Counted from the first letter of the stretch, positions 29,952 through 44,074 are shown. The stretch: 64,000 nt of DNA from Chamaecrista fasciculata (GCA_003254925.1 QANZ01023521.1:28287-92286), one strand, 5' to 3'. Made by a program: numbers and translations. Notes: a model not told the origin generated them from the letters alone.

Positions 29952-30392
29952 TGGTCAAAGTGCATTTTTGGTCACTTAACTTTTGCTCAGGTCTTAATTC
30001 GGTCCCATAATTTTTTTTGTTGCACTTTTAGTCTCATATATTTGCAAAAGGTTGCAGATTTGGTCCCGTATCACTTTTGGTCCCATATCTTTCAGTCAAG
30101 TTGCAGAATTTGTCCCATATTTTTGCAAAAAGTTTCATCGTCAGTTCCATCTGACCTAAAGATATGAGATTAATTATGCATCTAACCCAAAAATATAGGA
30201 TCAATTCTACAACTTGACCAAAAGATATAGAACCAATTTTGCAAACTGACCCAAAGATATGGGACAAAAAGTGCAACAAGGGACTAAATATACAACTTGA
30301 GCAAAAGATATAGACCCAAAATGCAACAAAAAATATTATGGGACCAAATTGAGACCTGAGTAAAAGTTATGGAACCAAAAATGCAATTTGGC
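29952..30392. mobile_element. 441-bp MITE, family M, copy 1
   Basis: Long imperfect TIRs: 'tggtcaaagtgcatttttgg' on the left is complementary to 'ccaaaaatgcaatttggc' on the right, and the arms continue for nearly 200 bp, so a single strand could fold into a hairpin. TTTGTTTAT is duplicated exactly at 29943-29951 and 30393-30401. Sisters are at 48539-48922 and 62865-63305. It lies about 70-250 bp upstream of the NF-YA leader. Confidence 0.85.
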
Positions 30393-30401
30393 TTTGTTTA
30401 T

Positions 30402-32050
30402 TTTATCTGTTTTTCACGCAAAGGTCGCTCTCAGTCTCCTCTTAGGAAGAAAACAAATGAATACAAATTAAACCTAATTATTTGAATATGACGTCAGAAC
30501 AAGGATGCCTTCACAAATATGCCCTCTTTTTATTTCTTTTTTTATATACTTTCATCAATCAAATTTGTAAATTCTTGGGATTATAATAATAACAGTTTAT
30601 ACATATCATGAGAGATGCAAATATTTTGACCTAGTTTAATGCACTTTTAAATTTTAGTTTAGAACAAATTATTTGTTTTTCCTACTTAAAAAAGTATGTT
30701 ATACACTGTTTTTGAAGAACGTTCATAGATAATTGTTAAAAAAAAAACATTTATAAACGATTACCAAAACATAAAACAATTGAACAATAGACAAAGTGGA
30801 TAATACGATCATACCTACCTTTATGGGTATTAATTGTTCATGCGGATGTAACATCACATACCTATTTCTCCTTAAACTTATACTTCCAAATTTGACCACA
30901 ACATACATACAACAATTTAACTTGTTATATACTCTTTTATTGTTCTTTAAAGCTTCAAACTTTAATGGACAAACTTGAAGTTCAAGATGATATTAACAAT
31001 TTTGATACTAAAAATAATATAATTTTACTTAAATTAGTACTAGGTTTTTAACTATTCAATTTAGGTAATGATATATGAAACATTTTAGTGGCATAACAAT
31101 TCTTTTTATTTGTCTTTCTCTCTTTTATGTCATTTTAATTGAAAAATTTAAAGAAAAAAAATTCAAATTACCTCATACACAAGATAATTAACAGTGAAAA
31201 AGTTCGATTGTTAAACTAATGACTTTTTAAAGTAAAACTCATTCAAAGACAAACAAAAATTACTACAACAATAGAATTTTTGTATTAATGACCAAAACAA
31301 TATTTAGAAAGAAAATTAGCGACAACCTTAAATTTTAGGGTAAATTTTATATTGTAAATATGATTTTGGATATATATACTCATAATGAAGGGCAATTTGG
31401 ATAAATACATTATTTTGTTTTATGCGGAAGGTCTAGATTAACCGGATAACCTAACCATTACATCATTTTGATTTTGTAGATTGATTCTCCACTTGTTTAA
31501 AAAAAAAGCAAAAAAAAAATATAGAGATGTTGATTTATTTTAAGTTTTCTTAATCAATGTCTTAAAATTTAAAAATATTGATTAAAATATATCATAACTC
31601 AGAAAATTGTAAATAATTTTTTTTGTTTAAGATGTTTTTTAACCCGATAAGTCAACAATTAATTCTTTTTAATCTAAACTCCATTTAAGAATTTATTATT
31701 AGTCAATCAATTACTACGTACACAAAGCATGATTCAAATTTTTTAGGCTTACTTAAACAAATTTGTGACGAAGTTAGGAAAGATGTAATTAATCTTTTTA
31801 GATTCATAACATATTTTAACTAGTATTGATTAAAAAAATTGTTTATTTTGTTATTATTATTTCTATAAGAAAAGGTAAGTTAAAAAGGTGACACGTGTTG
31901 TACGATCCGAACGTGTCGCAATCAGAAAGAACATGGTGGGGCCCACCAGGAAGACGTAGTCAGTTGCCACGTTGTCGGCTCCTGAAAGAGGTAGTCATCA
32001 TTATTTGTCAACGCTCCTTTCCACTTTGCAGGCCTCTTATTTAAATAATA
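30402..32050. other. Intergenic DNA, no gene recognised
   Basis: AT-rich DNA with no convincing coding exon. At 31880-31990 there is a GC-richer patch with 'gacacgtgttg', 'aacgtgtcgc', 'gtggggcccacc' and 'agacgtagtc', which resembles a plant promoter with ACGT elements. No gene starts from it: the element at 32051 follows directly. Confidence 0.4.
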
Positions 32051-32528
32051 GGCCAAAATCTCAAATTGGTCCTGTATGTATGGGGTTAATTTTAAGTGGG
32101 TCACTTATATTTCATTTGTTTCAGATTGGTCCTACATGTTTTCATATTTTCTCAAATTGGTCCTAAAATTACTGTATGCGGTTTCAAGTTCGAATGGGAA
32201 GAATCCAAACTTATGAGTTTCTTTTGACGAATACTTTGAGACCGTTAATAAATGAGATCAAATCGAGTCCTGAAAGTGGGTAACTCATTTCACGGTAAAA
32301 TAAAATAAAGTTAATTATATTTCTCTCATTTCACGTTTGAATACGACGAGTTTGAAACTATGTACTAACTCTTAAAGAGATCTTTCTCTCTATCTAGTTG
32401 AGATCCTTCACAAATGAGATTAAATTGTATCTCAAAAGTAAGTTTGGGGCTAATTTGAGAAATTATAAAAATATGTAGGATCAATATGAAACAAATGAAA
32501 TATAAAGGACCAATTTGAGGTTTTGGCC
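32051..32528. mobile_element. 478-bp inverted-repeat element (MITE)
   Basis: The left end GGCCAAAATCTCAAATTGG is complementary to the right end CCAATTTGAGGTTTTGGCC, with the arms extending about 110 bp ('atatttcatttgtttca' mirrored by 'tgaaacaaatgaaatat'). AATAATA is present on both sides, but the flank is low complexity, so the target duplication is not decisive. Confidence 0.7.
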
Positions 32529-34909
32529 AATAATAATAACAATAATAGATAAAAGGAAAAACAGGTGTGCTTAAAGAATAGACAAAAAAAGTTAGAGATA
32601 ATTAAGAAGGCTGATTTTAAAAAAGAAGTAATTAACAATGATTTGGGATTATTGTTGTTTGAAAAATGAAAGTTAGGTCTAATGAAATAAGTTACTCTTT
32701 TCTTAAGGCTTGTGTTATTTATGATTATTTTTCCACTACTGTTTTGGTGAGATATATATTGTTGTATATATTTTGAAATCAATGTTATTTTGCTTATAGT
32801 GAGTTAAGTTTTAAAATATTACACTTTTGAATACTAATGCTTTTTTTATATTTGAATACATAAAATCCTTTTATTTTAAATTTAAGATTTATGAGTCATC
32901 ATAATTTAAATTAAATAATATATCTTTTACTCAAATATAATCAATAAAGGTTATTAAAAATTACATTAAATACTGAATACTTCTGGATCCACATATTCAA
33001 TAACGTGTCACATAGACAATTATAGTACTTGGACCCTATTAAAGTACACAACATTTTAGTACATGTCTACTTTTGCCCTTCCATTATTGATGCATTCTTC
33101 TACAAGCTAAAATTGTCATTTTGCTTCTTTTCATAATTAGTCATTCCATCTTTAATATTTACTGTATTTTCTTAGAAGTTGAACAGATTAATTCATTGTA
33201 ACTCATAAATATAATAAAAGATTACTAACATGTTTAAAGTTAAATCAATTGGTTTTGCTTCATATTGTAAAGATTTTTCAACTCAAATAAAAAATACTCA
33301 TAAAAATTATCAAACAGAGTAAAAAAGATAGTTTGCGGTTATTGAAAAAAAAAAAAAAGAGGTACAGATTAGGTGGTATGTCCCTAAAAATAGAGTCCAG
33401 ATATCAGTGGTACAAAGAATAAAAGTTGAAAATTCTTTGAGAAAAAACTTAAGCCAATCTTCGTTTTGATGATATATATATAATTTATATCTAACTTTTT
33501 CCCCTCCTAGTAACTAGTAAGCAATACAAGGGTAATGTACTAACGTGAAATGATTTGATTAGTGTTTGAGCATATAATAGCCCAGCTAGATTGGTCACTT
33601 TTGCAACACACAAAAAAGGAAATAGTATGCTTGTAGAGTGAGTCTACCAACACATGTCAATGACTCCTTAGTCCAAACAAGCACATATAAGGCATTTTTC
33701 TTGCTTGTGAAGACTCAAAAGAGTGTAATGATTTCACTCACAACTTGGTATCTAAGCCATTGGGGACCCAATTTCAGCCATCATTTTTGCATCAAGACCC
33801 TACATTTCGTTGTTACCAAGAATTTGGGGAGGAGGGACATTGACACTTCACTTCAATTAAGGGGTGAAGTGTAATTTAGTTTGATCTATAGGACTCATCA
33901 TCATTCAATGACTAAGTTTCTAAGTCTCTTAGTGGATGGATTCTTTTCTAGTTGTTTCAATGAATGAGAGGTTGAGATGTTACCTTGGTAGTGCTTTTTT
34001 GAGCTTTTACAACTCTCTACCTAGTACATGTGTTACTATAGAATTGGCTTTGAAAGAGTATGAGATGAGCAACCAATTAGAATAATCAAAGATCTAGGGA
34101 GATTATGATAGGTTTGGTAATTATGAATGAGGATTTTTCTTGTAGTAGTTGGCTATTGATGTTAATACAGAATTTATTATTTAGAAAATAAAAAAAATTG
34201 TGTCATTAAAAGATCTCATAAAATTTACATGATAACTAAATCAAACTGAATAAATATATTCGGCTAAAATCACAATTAAAAGACATGAAGAAGGTAAGAT
34301 CAGAAGCAACATACTCCATAATATACAACTAAAGTAAATAAAATATTTACTTCAAAATTATGACATAAACGATTATGTAAACTATAAATACATAAAGATT
34401 AATATGATTACATTAAGAAGCAAATTTGGTTACGTTAAGAAGCAAGACACATCTTAATCCTCTATGAGAATTAAATTATCATAATAAGTCTTCATTATTT
34501 GAATATTTGGTGGATTGGAAACTAGATTTTCATAAAAATCGAAGCCTTTTACTTTATGATAAAGGAAAAATCTCAACCATAAGAAAAAGAGAGAATTTCA
34601 CTCATAAAAAAGAATTCTATTCTTGCATACAATAAGAGGAGAAAAGCATGAACAAAAACATAAAATAAAGGGAAACAAAAAAGAGGTGAGGAGGAGGGGT
34701 TGGCACTCATATGGAGTTTGGAAATGAAACTCAGTCCCCAAAGGTTGTTTTAGATGCCCTAACATAGCAACTTCTAGGAGTATAAACTCTTTTGATAAGA
34801 ACAATATATTAAATTAGCACATCAGGTAAAAATACCTCATAGTCATAAAAAATAATATTGAACTAACATTTCTTTCAATTTTTTTTTGTCAAAATTAATA
34901 TCTCTTTCA
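32529..34909. other. Intergenic DNA, no gene recognised
   Basis: No ORF has a recognisable product. The stretch 33600-34140 has a more balanced base composition than its surroundings and could be an old retrotransposon or gene relic, but I could not identify a domain in any frame. Confidence 0.4.
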
Positions 34910-35652
34910 GGTTAGGAAGCACAGACACGGACACGGACACGGACACGTCAAATTCTTAATTTTACAGGACACGACACGACATATATATATATATAATAAT
35001 AATATATTATAATATATTATAATTTCAAGAAGAGACAAAATGAAAATAATAAAAAATTCATAAATACCAATAAAAACTTCAAAAATTGCAAATGATGTCA
35101 TATATATGTTGGTACTCCATATTGAAAAAATAATAAATTGAGTATTCTTTTTATGCATTATCAAAATATGTACTAGAATCTAGCAGAGTATTTCTTGAGT
35201 AAACAAGCAGGGTATTTCCTGAAGAATCTAGCTGAAAAGTCATCTAAAGATCAATTTCATTTTGTCTTGCACTATTGTTGTTGCATTCATTAGTAAATAT
35301 AAGCCCCTCCAACTCCAGTTCATCAAACAGTGATGAGTGATGATGAACGACGATGACCAATAGTGCACAACAATGAACAACAATGAAGGACGGTGAACGA
35401 AGATAAACAACAATGAACAATGGTAAACGAAAGTTGCCGAGATAGTTTTGTCGAAAGCGATCTAAGAAAACCCAAAATTCCTTTTCTAAGTTAAAAAATT
35501 TAAATTTAAGGGGAAGTTGTGTCGAAGCCGTGTCCGAGCTGCTAAAAGCCGCTAAACTATCCCGACACGCCAAAACACGTTTCCGACATATGTCGTACGC
35601 GTGTCCGTGTCCGACACGCCATTGAAATAATGTGTCCATGCTTACTAGCTTT
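34910..35652. repeat. Inverted-repeat element with GGACAC tandem ends
   Basis: The left end 'gaagcacagacacggacacg' (four ACGGAC-type hexamers) is the imperfect complement of the right end 'gtgtccgtgtccgacacgcc' and 'gtgtccatgcttac'. The middle contains an AT run at 34980-34995 and a degenerate minisatellite at about 35335-35440 built from 'aacaatgaac' units. The long minus-strand ORF here is a by-product of the repeats. Confidence 0.6.
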
Positions 35653-36780
35653 GGAGAGTTGCCAAAAACAAGAGAGAGAATAAAGCCCACTTGAGCCCAA
35701 CCTTTTACCAACAAAAAAGCCCAACCTTTTCTACTTTTCTCTTCTCTTTTTTTATTGTTTTATTGTTCAAAAAAACTATTTCCAAATCTCAATTCCCAAT
35801 TGTGAATCCTGAACCCTCATCAGAATACCCCACAATGTCTATCTTTCACTTTTTTTTTTTTTTGATAAACTCTTTCACTTTTTTATTCTGCATTCAATGA
35901 AATTTCCTGGTTAGAAGATTTAGGTTGTGTCCCCATATTTTTTTAAAATTTTTTTCCTAAAAAAAGTTCATGACTTTTTTTATAATTGGCACAATTCAGT
36001 TTCTTTAATTTTATTTGCTCTGTAAAAAGGTGCATATGGTCCCAAAGATTTAACAAACTCGGTTTTCATCTTTCATAATATCTAAAGACTTGAAACTAGG
36101 AAAATTACACTACGCCCACAAGGAAAATACCAGGACTAAACCAACAAAGCCAGTCGAGAATTTCTTAACGAAGATGTCAATAAGTTTGTACTTAATACCC
36201 TGAAATTTCATCACTTAACTTCTTTTGTATTGTAATGTGGAAAATATAAAGTTGTCACTGTGTAGCTTCTATAATCTTAACTTTCTTCATTCATATTCAA
36301 TAAAATTGAACTCATAAATTTGTGCCTGAGCATCCAATCTAAAGGGTTCAAGCAAAACACTATTTTCCAGTCAATAAAGTACAATCAGCATATCCAGTCT
36401 CCATAAATTATAAAACAAAAATCAGATTAGAACCCTAAATTCTGTCCTCAATTCTTAACCAGTGTCCCACTGTCTGGAGATGTCAAGCAGTTTCTTCTCT
36501 TCAAAAATTGAAATGTGCACAAGGTCATAAATGCTATACAAGCTGTACAGAATATAATACCAAGTAATAAACTCATTTCTTAAGCATATTATAGTATCTG
36601 CACAATATTCTGTGAGATCTTACAGGGTCCAAAGGAAATAATTTCTTCAAGAGCTTTTGTGATCACATTACTCGTGTGTTTTATACATCTTCCTTCAGAG
36701 CATATTCTTGATCCCCAACACAACCCAACTTTGATTTCAGAATATACTTCTCACACGTGTCAACAGTCAATTCATTAAGA
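35653..36780. other. Intergenic DNA downstream of the FRA10AC1 homologue
   Basis: No gene recognised. The part nearest 36780 (GC content slightly raised, 36450-36780) probably includes the 3' UTR of the minus-strand gene. The rest shows nothing identifiable. Confidence 0.4.
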
Positions 36781-39700
36781 TCATGGAAACATTCCCTCAA
36801 GATACTCATCAAAGTTATCTTCGTTGTCAACTTCATGATCACTTTCAGAAGTTGAAGCCTTTTTCCCTGTTAAGCATGTTAAGGAAAGCCTTAGCTTAGA
36901 ACAGATAAGTAATGTGAGGAAAAAAGGCTGATCTCCACACATTTAATTAGAGAAGCAAGCTAAGTCAATAGTTGTGATCACAGATCACTTATCAAAAGAA
37001 GAAAAAAAATGTTGTGATCATGTTTAAAAGCAGAACCAGAATATTCACCAGCTTCACCATGCAAATCAAATCAAGGATAGTATGTCTGATAATGAACATA
37101 TAAGCCTGGCAAATAAGATATCTATCAACATTCTCACCAATTTCTGAGAATTTTTACATGAGCAAAAATATGCCCCTAATAGTAAAAACTAAAAACTATA
37201 ATAACTTCACATTACATACATTGTACTGAAATTTCAAATTTCAGCTCCCTATAAAAACGCCATAAAGCACACAACTTTAATGACCACAGTATATTTTTCA
37301 TAGTGATACTTTCAAATTGAAAGAGTTAGTCAACCATAATCAACATTTCCATTTTTTTATGAGAATTTCCTACATTCATTAGTCCAAACTCCACAGTATT
37401 CTTTTCTCAACAGAATGGATGAATTACCACATTTAACATAGTATTGGAAGACAAGGTATCCACTTTGAAAATAAAGCATACCTTTTCGCCTCCTCTCTTT
37501 GCTTTCGTTGAATCCATCTAGATCATCATCACTCTTTGACCGATGCCTACAAATGAAAGGACTCAATCTACTTTTTTCTTTTTTTTTTTTTTTNNNNNNN
37601 NNNNNNNNNNNNNNNNNNNNNNNNNNNNNNNNNNNGGGGGGGGTGTAGGGAAGAAAATTCACACCTCTTCCTGCTGTCTTCCTGTTCTCTTTTTTCTAAT
37701 TTTTCTTTCTCTTTCAACCTCTTGTAATGAAGTTTCTCCGCGCATCTACAGAAACAATAAAGAGAAAAATGTAAAGAATGTCTGTTTTCTGGCAACAGAA
37801 CACAATGCTGCATGTTTAGGATTCTGTTCAAGGTCTTCTGAATCACTTTCTGCCTAACAATGTTTTTTGAAAAAGAGAAAGTGTTTAAAAATCTCAAAGT
37901 TAATTTTTGAAGCTCAAGAATGCAAATGCCAGAAAGTATATTTATAAAAGTATCAAAATCATCCTATTATCATTTATTTTAAAAATTACCATTTTCAAAT
38001 ATCATTTTTGTAATTTGACACCGGACAATTTCCATAATAATTGGCCAAAGGAAAAGGGTTTCAACCACAACACCTAAAGTAAATACTCCAAAAATGTAAA
38101 ATTGATTTGTACAGAATCAACTTTGTCAAAGTGATTCTCTTCACAGCACTTCGAAAAACACATGGCTTATAGGATGTATATATATGGATTGTTTGCAATC
38201 AAAACATTTTTTTGGCAAAAATTTACTTCGTATATACTATTTAGATTGATTTAAAAGAGGTTATAATGTCTTTAACTGCCTGATACAACACAATGTGATT
38301 CCAGTCAGGAAAATTGAAGCCAAAGATTTTTCTTTTGCATCAAAAACTCTCATCATTGTTAAGAAAATTCAACTTAAAAATATAATTCTCATGAATACAA
38401 GGTCATTAAGATGAGTAATAAAGTCAGCAATGGCATATAATGACTCACCTCTCACAGGTTACCAATTTAACTAGGGCTTGTTTGTTTTCCCCAGCTTCAA
38501 AGTAACAAAAATTCACCTGTGAAGAATGTAAGGGGATCAAAACACTAAATAAGGTAAATATAGCAAATCAGGACTCCTGAGCCCTCAAGTGTAAGTTTCA
38601 GGTCTCCTCATTTGTGAAACAAGACACTTGAAGGGAAAAGGATGATAATAATAGCAAGGGAATAACAAATTCAGCATTAAGCTTCTTTCCCATAGTATTT
38701 CCACTCCAAAAGTAAAACAACGATTTCCAAAATTATTAATAGATCAAACCTCCTCCCCCTCTTCACACTTTCTTCTTTCACTGTCATCTATCAATCTATT
38801 TTGCTATCAATTCTATATGTTCCTATATATAGATCAATATTTCTTTAATCCCTCCCGTTTTATCTATAAAAGAGTTAAACTGGCACATCAGAACCCCAAG
38901 CATAGAGATGGCACACAGCAGACTAGTGAAATAGATTACCATGCATGACTAGTAGGAAAAATACCTCATAGCTTGCTAAGCCATCTTTCTCATCGCAATG
39001 TTTGTTCCCACAGATGAACTGGCCTGCACAAATCGTGAAACTAACTAATCCTAAATTTTAATTGGGTTCTAACCATCTTTCTTAAAAAATATGAAGACTT
39101 GGAGCAATAGTTCCTATCACAATGCAAATAAAATTGGACAAACAAATCTAAAGTTCTTGTACAAGCATGACCCCTGGAGCAAGCATGTATGTCCTGGCAG
39201 AGATTAGTAATTCAAGTTTAGAAACGAGTCAACTAGTTGGCAGAAACATGAGTGAGATGCTTGGTATAACATGGTTCATCAAACACAATATGTTTCATTT
39301 GGAGTTTATAATAATGATAAAAAGGTGTGTTTATGCAACTTTCTACTAAAAGGACCAGTTTTATAACATTTGGATACTCAAAAATTTGAAACTTACTTCA
39401 TTTAATTTAGAATACAGGAAATTAGTGAAAATCAAATAAATTAGATGAAATGGATGGGTTCCTTGGGACAGGAAAAAAAAGTTGTAGAAGTAACAGAAAT
39501 CAGAATGCACATAACATTCCTAGGGGGAAAACAATTTCTCAGATGCCAGTTAATCATCATTACCCTTGCCAGATATGACTTCCTTCTCTGTCCTCCACCT
39601 GAGACCAATCTACAAGAAAACGCCATTATTAGCATATGATCTTTAAAATGCCCCCTAAATTACAACAGAAAGGTTTACACAAATTTCGAGCCTCTATGAC

Positions 39701-41878
39701 CAAAATCCCATGAAAGCAGGATGACATTAGAATCTGTTGTCTATAAAAGGATTTTAAATGGTTTATGTATTACAATGTATTAGAACAAATAAACAGATGT
39801 TTTCTCTCAAGATTTATTAGACTAACAAGTGACAAAGCAGATAATATTGACAACATCTATCAATTACCAATGCACGACATAATGAGTTTAAGAATAGCTT
39901 GAAGAAGAAACCTTTTTATGTCTAGAGGCACCACTGCCACCCTCTCCCTTTGAAAATAAAGACAAATTGGTGGCATTTGCAACTTTTAAACCCTAGGATT
40001 CAATGACTAACCCAACCAAAAAATAATAATAATGACATAAAAAATAAGAAACAAAAGGACAGTGGCATATGGAAGTCCAGAAAGAATAAGTTCCAGAGGT
40101 ATTATGTAATTCACCTTGCCACTCTTGTACTGTGACATATCAGCAATGCAGTATCTAAAATTTTCAATTAAGGGGCAACAAGAAAACTGCTTGATTTGGT
40201 AGCACAACTAAACTAGTTGGTGTTTTTTTTTAAAGGATACTCTTTAAAAAGCTTGTCATAGTATCGCTTCACCAGCCTTTGTTCCCATGAAGGATCCATA
40301 TCATCTTCTTCAGAGCGTATGAATCTTGCAATACATTTTATTAACAACATCAGAAATTCAAATATAGCAAACCAAGAATAGGAAGACGAGATGATAATTA
40401 GGAGGAAAAAATAAAACAAGAAATCCCATAAGATGATCCATTGACTTCGTAGTGAAAAGAACTCATTTTTTAGATAGCTTGGATAAACTTGCACAAGAAG
40501 CAACTTATCTAGTAACTTCTCCTATAGCTGCAGAAAATTTGAATTCATAAGAGTGCTGAATTGAGTGAAGTCAAGCATTTTCTCAATAGTTTTCACTCAT
40601 ATATACATGTCAACTCGCATAAAAAGTTCTGTTGACTACTTCAAGAGGTACTATCAGTTTCGTAAGGTTACCACAAAATGATGCAAGGCATGGCTAGTAA
40701 AATTGGAAATGATGAGTAGACATTGAGACAAGCTTCGGGAATATCACTATCAAAAAGACACCATAAATGTTAGAATGAATTACCTATATCCTTCTCTTAG
40801 TGTGTCTTTATCCGTTTTAATAGGCACCAAGTTTGAAGGCTTTTCTTTCCCATAGAAGCTAACTGTAACACCAACAAAGAATTTTAGAAGACAAATTGAA
40901 ACACAATAATAATACAGCCACACTCAAGCTGAAGAAAAGCAATAAAAGCTTCTTCATAGTAATCAGTAAACCCAACAAATTATGCTCAGCAGTCCACAGA
41001 AGACATAAAGCATAAGGGAACATTCTGCTTTGATAAACTAAGACTCTACGGTAACCCAAGAACCTATCTTTTATATTGAATTGGCACTATCTCACAAAAT
41101 AGAAAAATAGTTACTGGTGTGGTTACTATAAAGAACCCAACAAATCAAGTATTCTGCTTTGATAAACTAAGACATATGTTAGGACGATTGTAGCCTCCTT
41201 CCTTCTAAGTGGAGAAGACTGTTCATCATCCACTTGCTTTAGGACATAAGGACCAAACAAATCAAGTACTCCAAATTTGCTTGGTTCCTTAAGGTCCATC
41301 TCCGGACCAAATGACATCATCTAAAACAATTGGTTTAGGTGTTGATTTTATGATATAGGAATATCTAAATTGCAAAAGTAAATGCATTTTGGTTTCCCAA
41401 CAATGCGTCCATTGAGATAGTCTCAAAAAAACAAGATAGCTGAAAGATGAAGCATCCGTTCCTTTTTGAGAAATCCAAAGCTACCAGCTTCAAAAAAGTA
41501 CATCTTTGCCACTGATAAACCATAACTTACAACCTAGATTTCTAAAAACACATTTGCCACACTTACAGGAACCTTGAGCAAACCAGGGACAATAAGCTAA
41601 ACAGTGAAACAATTTGAAGAATTTGAAATGTGGGAAAATGAAAGCACCTATGTAAATCATACCATAATCATTTAGGAACTTCTTATGCCGATCATAAGCA
41701 TTGAGGCCTCGAATATGCGCCTGGTATTGCCTGAAACAAAAATTAAAAACAATTGTCAGGTAGGAAAGCAAATTGAACAATGGAGGATTTGTGAGAATCG
41801 AACTCGAACTCAGAAAACGCACTGTTTTCTCTCTTCTCTTTCGAATATTGCGGATTTGAGAGACCCAAATGATGCCAT
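36781..41878 (-). CDS. FRA10AC1: FRA10AC1 family protein
   Basis: Conserved eukaryotic nuclear protein named after the human fragile-site gene; a role in splicing complexes has been suggested for the family. Eleven exons: 41878-41823, 41730-41663, 40862-40784, 40324-40241, 40154-40115, 39609-39564, 39023-38965, 38516-38449, 37745-37665, 37546-37482 and 36866-36781. All phases add up to 243 aa. Diagnostic stretches are AYDRHKKFLNDYVSFYGKEK, DPSWEQRLVKRYYDKLFKEY, CIADMSQYKSGKIGLRWRTE, KEVISGKGQFICGNKHCDEK and a Lys/Arg-rich tail ending FDEYLEGMFP. The two CxxC-like pairs (CGNKHC and CERC) could bind zinc. The intron between exons 9 and 10 contains the assembly gap. Two donors or acceptors needed choice: exon 3 uses TTACAG upstream of a closer TTAG because only that keeps frame. 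Confidence 0.93.
37594..37635. other. Assembly gap of 42 N
   Basis: N run bounded by a T tract on the left and eight G on the right, inside a FRA10AC1 intron. The homopolymers suggest failed sequencing or assembly. No exon is affected, as phase is preserved across it. Confidence 0.95.
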
Positions 41879-43304
41879 TCTTGTCTCACGCATCCAAAAC
41901 CCTAACTGCGGGATTGCAGAAACACTTGAACCCTAGAATGAAGAAGGAAGAAGAATGAAGCGGAGAACAGTGACATCATCAACAATCATCGCATGTTCTC
42001 ATTTGAAGCAAAAAAACTATATTTGCAGATGAATCCAAGAAAAAACAAATCATAATTAATGAGTATCTTAATTCTTAAAAATTTACTTGAACAAAAATTA
42101 ATGGATCTAGAGACTAATAAGAGGGTAATTTATAGGTCCAAATTTCATTTGAATCTTTAAATTATAATTTTTTATTTTAACCTTAAAATTATTTTTTATT
42201 TTATTTTAATTTTTTTATACTTATTTCACCGTTTATAACTAATTATCAAGTCATTATTATAATAATTTATTTCCTATTTTTTCTAATTTATATGATATTC
42301 ATTTGTATTTTCTCATGTCATAAAAAATAAATAAATAACGTCAAATAATTCAACTTATAAAATATAAAATAAAATGAATTTTTATAATCATTTTTTTATT
42401 CTTAAAGTTTATTTATTATCTTGTTTTGGAAATTTCGCATTTTAATTATTTTTTTATCAATTTTATTTAATACATAAGCGGCAAATTTAACGTGACTTAT
42501 AACATAAAATTTAGAATTATTAAAAAATGAAATCTTGTTTTATATTAAAAATTATATAAAATTATTGTTAATTCATTAAATGTAGTTAGAATAAAATGAT
42601 AAAATCAAACAAGAAAAAAAATAAAAATTAATATAAAATTTAAGAAACAATGATACTTACCAACCGAGTGTTAGGTTTAAAAAAAAAAGGTAAAAATGTA
42701 TGTTAGGTTTTGACTTTTGAGCTTTATTTTCACCTTTGTTCTATTTTATTTTTAAATTCATTAGAGAATTTATATGAGGAAAAAAAAATACTTACCAACC
42801 GAGTGTCATCAAATACATAGAATGGATTAGTGGAAATTTCTATCAAATGTTAAATTACAAGTTTCTTACCAAAAAAAAAAAAGTAAAATGCATAGAATGG
42901 AAATAACATAAAATAGCATTTGGTTAAAATTGTTAAATCTAAACATTTATAGTAGCAAAAAAGACTTTCAAATTGGAAATATTTTAATCGTTAAGTATCA
43001 ATCAATTCACAAAACTTTATCTTGTTAGAGATCAATAGTCTAATCTAACTTTGACATGTAAATTAAATTTTTATTTTTATTTCCCATGACGTCTAAACAT
43101 AAAGCATAAAAAATAGCCCTTTAAAAATAGGAAAAAACTTTAAAAAGCAAATAAGTCATCATCATTTACTTAAAACATATTAAATTGCACCACGATGAAA
43201 ACGATGGAATAGCAAAAGAACATTTCTTTTTGTTTATTTGTTATACTTTATTTTCCCAACTTAACAACCACTTCATGATTACTTGTTAGCAAGTATTTTA
43301 TTTA
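41879..43304. other. FRA10AC1 promoter side and AT-rich DNA
   Basis: 41879-42010 is the probable leader and promoter of the minus-strand gene. From 42010 to 43295 the DNA is very AT-rich with no gene. TTTTATTTA at 43296-43304 is the left target duplication of the next element. Confidence 0.5.
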
Positions 43305-44074
43305 GGGTAAAATACAGAAAAGGGCCCTGTGGTTTGGCCCTATTTCACTTAGGGTACCTGTGGTTTAAAAAGTTACAATTAGGGTCCTGTGGTTTGCTCC
43401 GTTTACAAAAAAGGTCCCAAGAGCTTTGAACCATCCAAACTAACGACGCACGCTTCTCTCACGTGACCTGCACCCCCAAACCCTAATTTTTTAGTCATTT
43501 TCACTTGAAGCTCGCGATTTCATCTCACTTTCACTCTCTCCATTGCGATTTCGTCTTCCTCTCACTCTCACTGTCGCGATTCATCCTTCACCTTCATACT
43601 CTCCATCGCGATTCCACCTATACCTTCATTCTCTCTCTCCCGTTCGTGTTGCAGAATCCGTTCGAACAAGATGAAATCCGTTCGTGTTGCAGAATCCGTT
43701 CGAACAAGATGAAATCCGAAGGACTAAAAGCTTCATCCTCAACCTACTGCATCCTAGTTCACAAACGGCCAAGAAAGTCGCAGACAAAGGCAGGGACTAA
43801 AACGTAAGAGGCTAGCCACACTCTCCCCAAAGTTTATACAAACTTGGCTTCCCCTACACCTCATCAACGTTGCAGAGAAGATGACGAAACCATATGCATA
43901 GGTGTCGTTACTTTGCTTTTCTGCCTCCATTTCTTCTTCATTTTGGAGCCTGTGTTTCTGTCATTAGAGAAACAAACGAAACAGAGACATCTTTACATCC
44001 ATGCTCATGGTGATGCAAGCCACGGTTTTGTTTTCTTAGTTATTTCGTTTTGAGATAGTTTAGGGGGTGGGGGG
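43305..44074 (+). repeat. Left 770-bp TIR of the Pack-MULE
   Basis: It is the mirror of 46709-47478. It carries 'gggccctgtggtttggcccta' type units in its outer 100 bp, a CACGTG motif near 43460, a 46-bp-range tandem duplication around 'gttcgtgttgcagaatccgt' (about 43642 and 43680), and ends inside at a G-rich 'gggggtgggggg'. Confidence 0.9.

Noticed and set aside
29710-29958. 82-aa ORF with Arg-Glu repeats
   Set aside because: It is a translation of the CT/GA microsatellite in the NF-YA leader.
29952-30392. Long hairpin as a possible microRNA gene
   Set aside because: The hairpin is the whole 441-bp transposon with a target duplication and sister copies; nothing shows a precise mature duplex.
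35244-35714. 156-aa minus-strand ORF
   Set aside because: It spans the degenerate minisatellite and the GGACAC-rich end of an inverted-repeat element; no domain is visible.
43505-44053. Two ORFs (100 and 69 aa) with exact mirror copies at 46730-46939 and 46976-47278
   Set aside because: They lie wholly in the 770-bp TIRs, are low-complexity, have no family resemblance, and are duplicated only because the TIRs are inverted copies.
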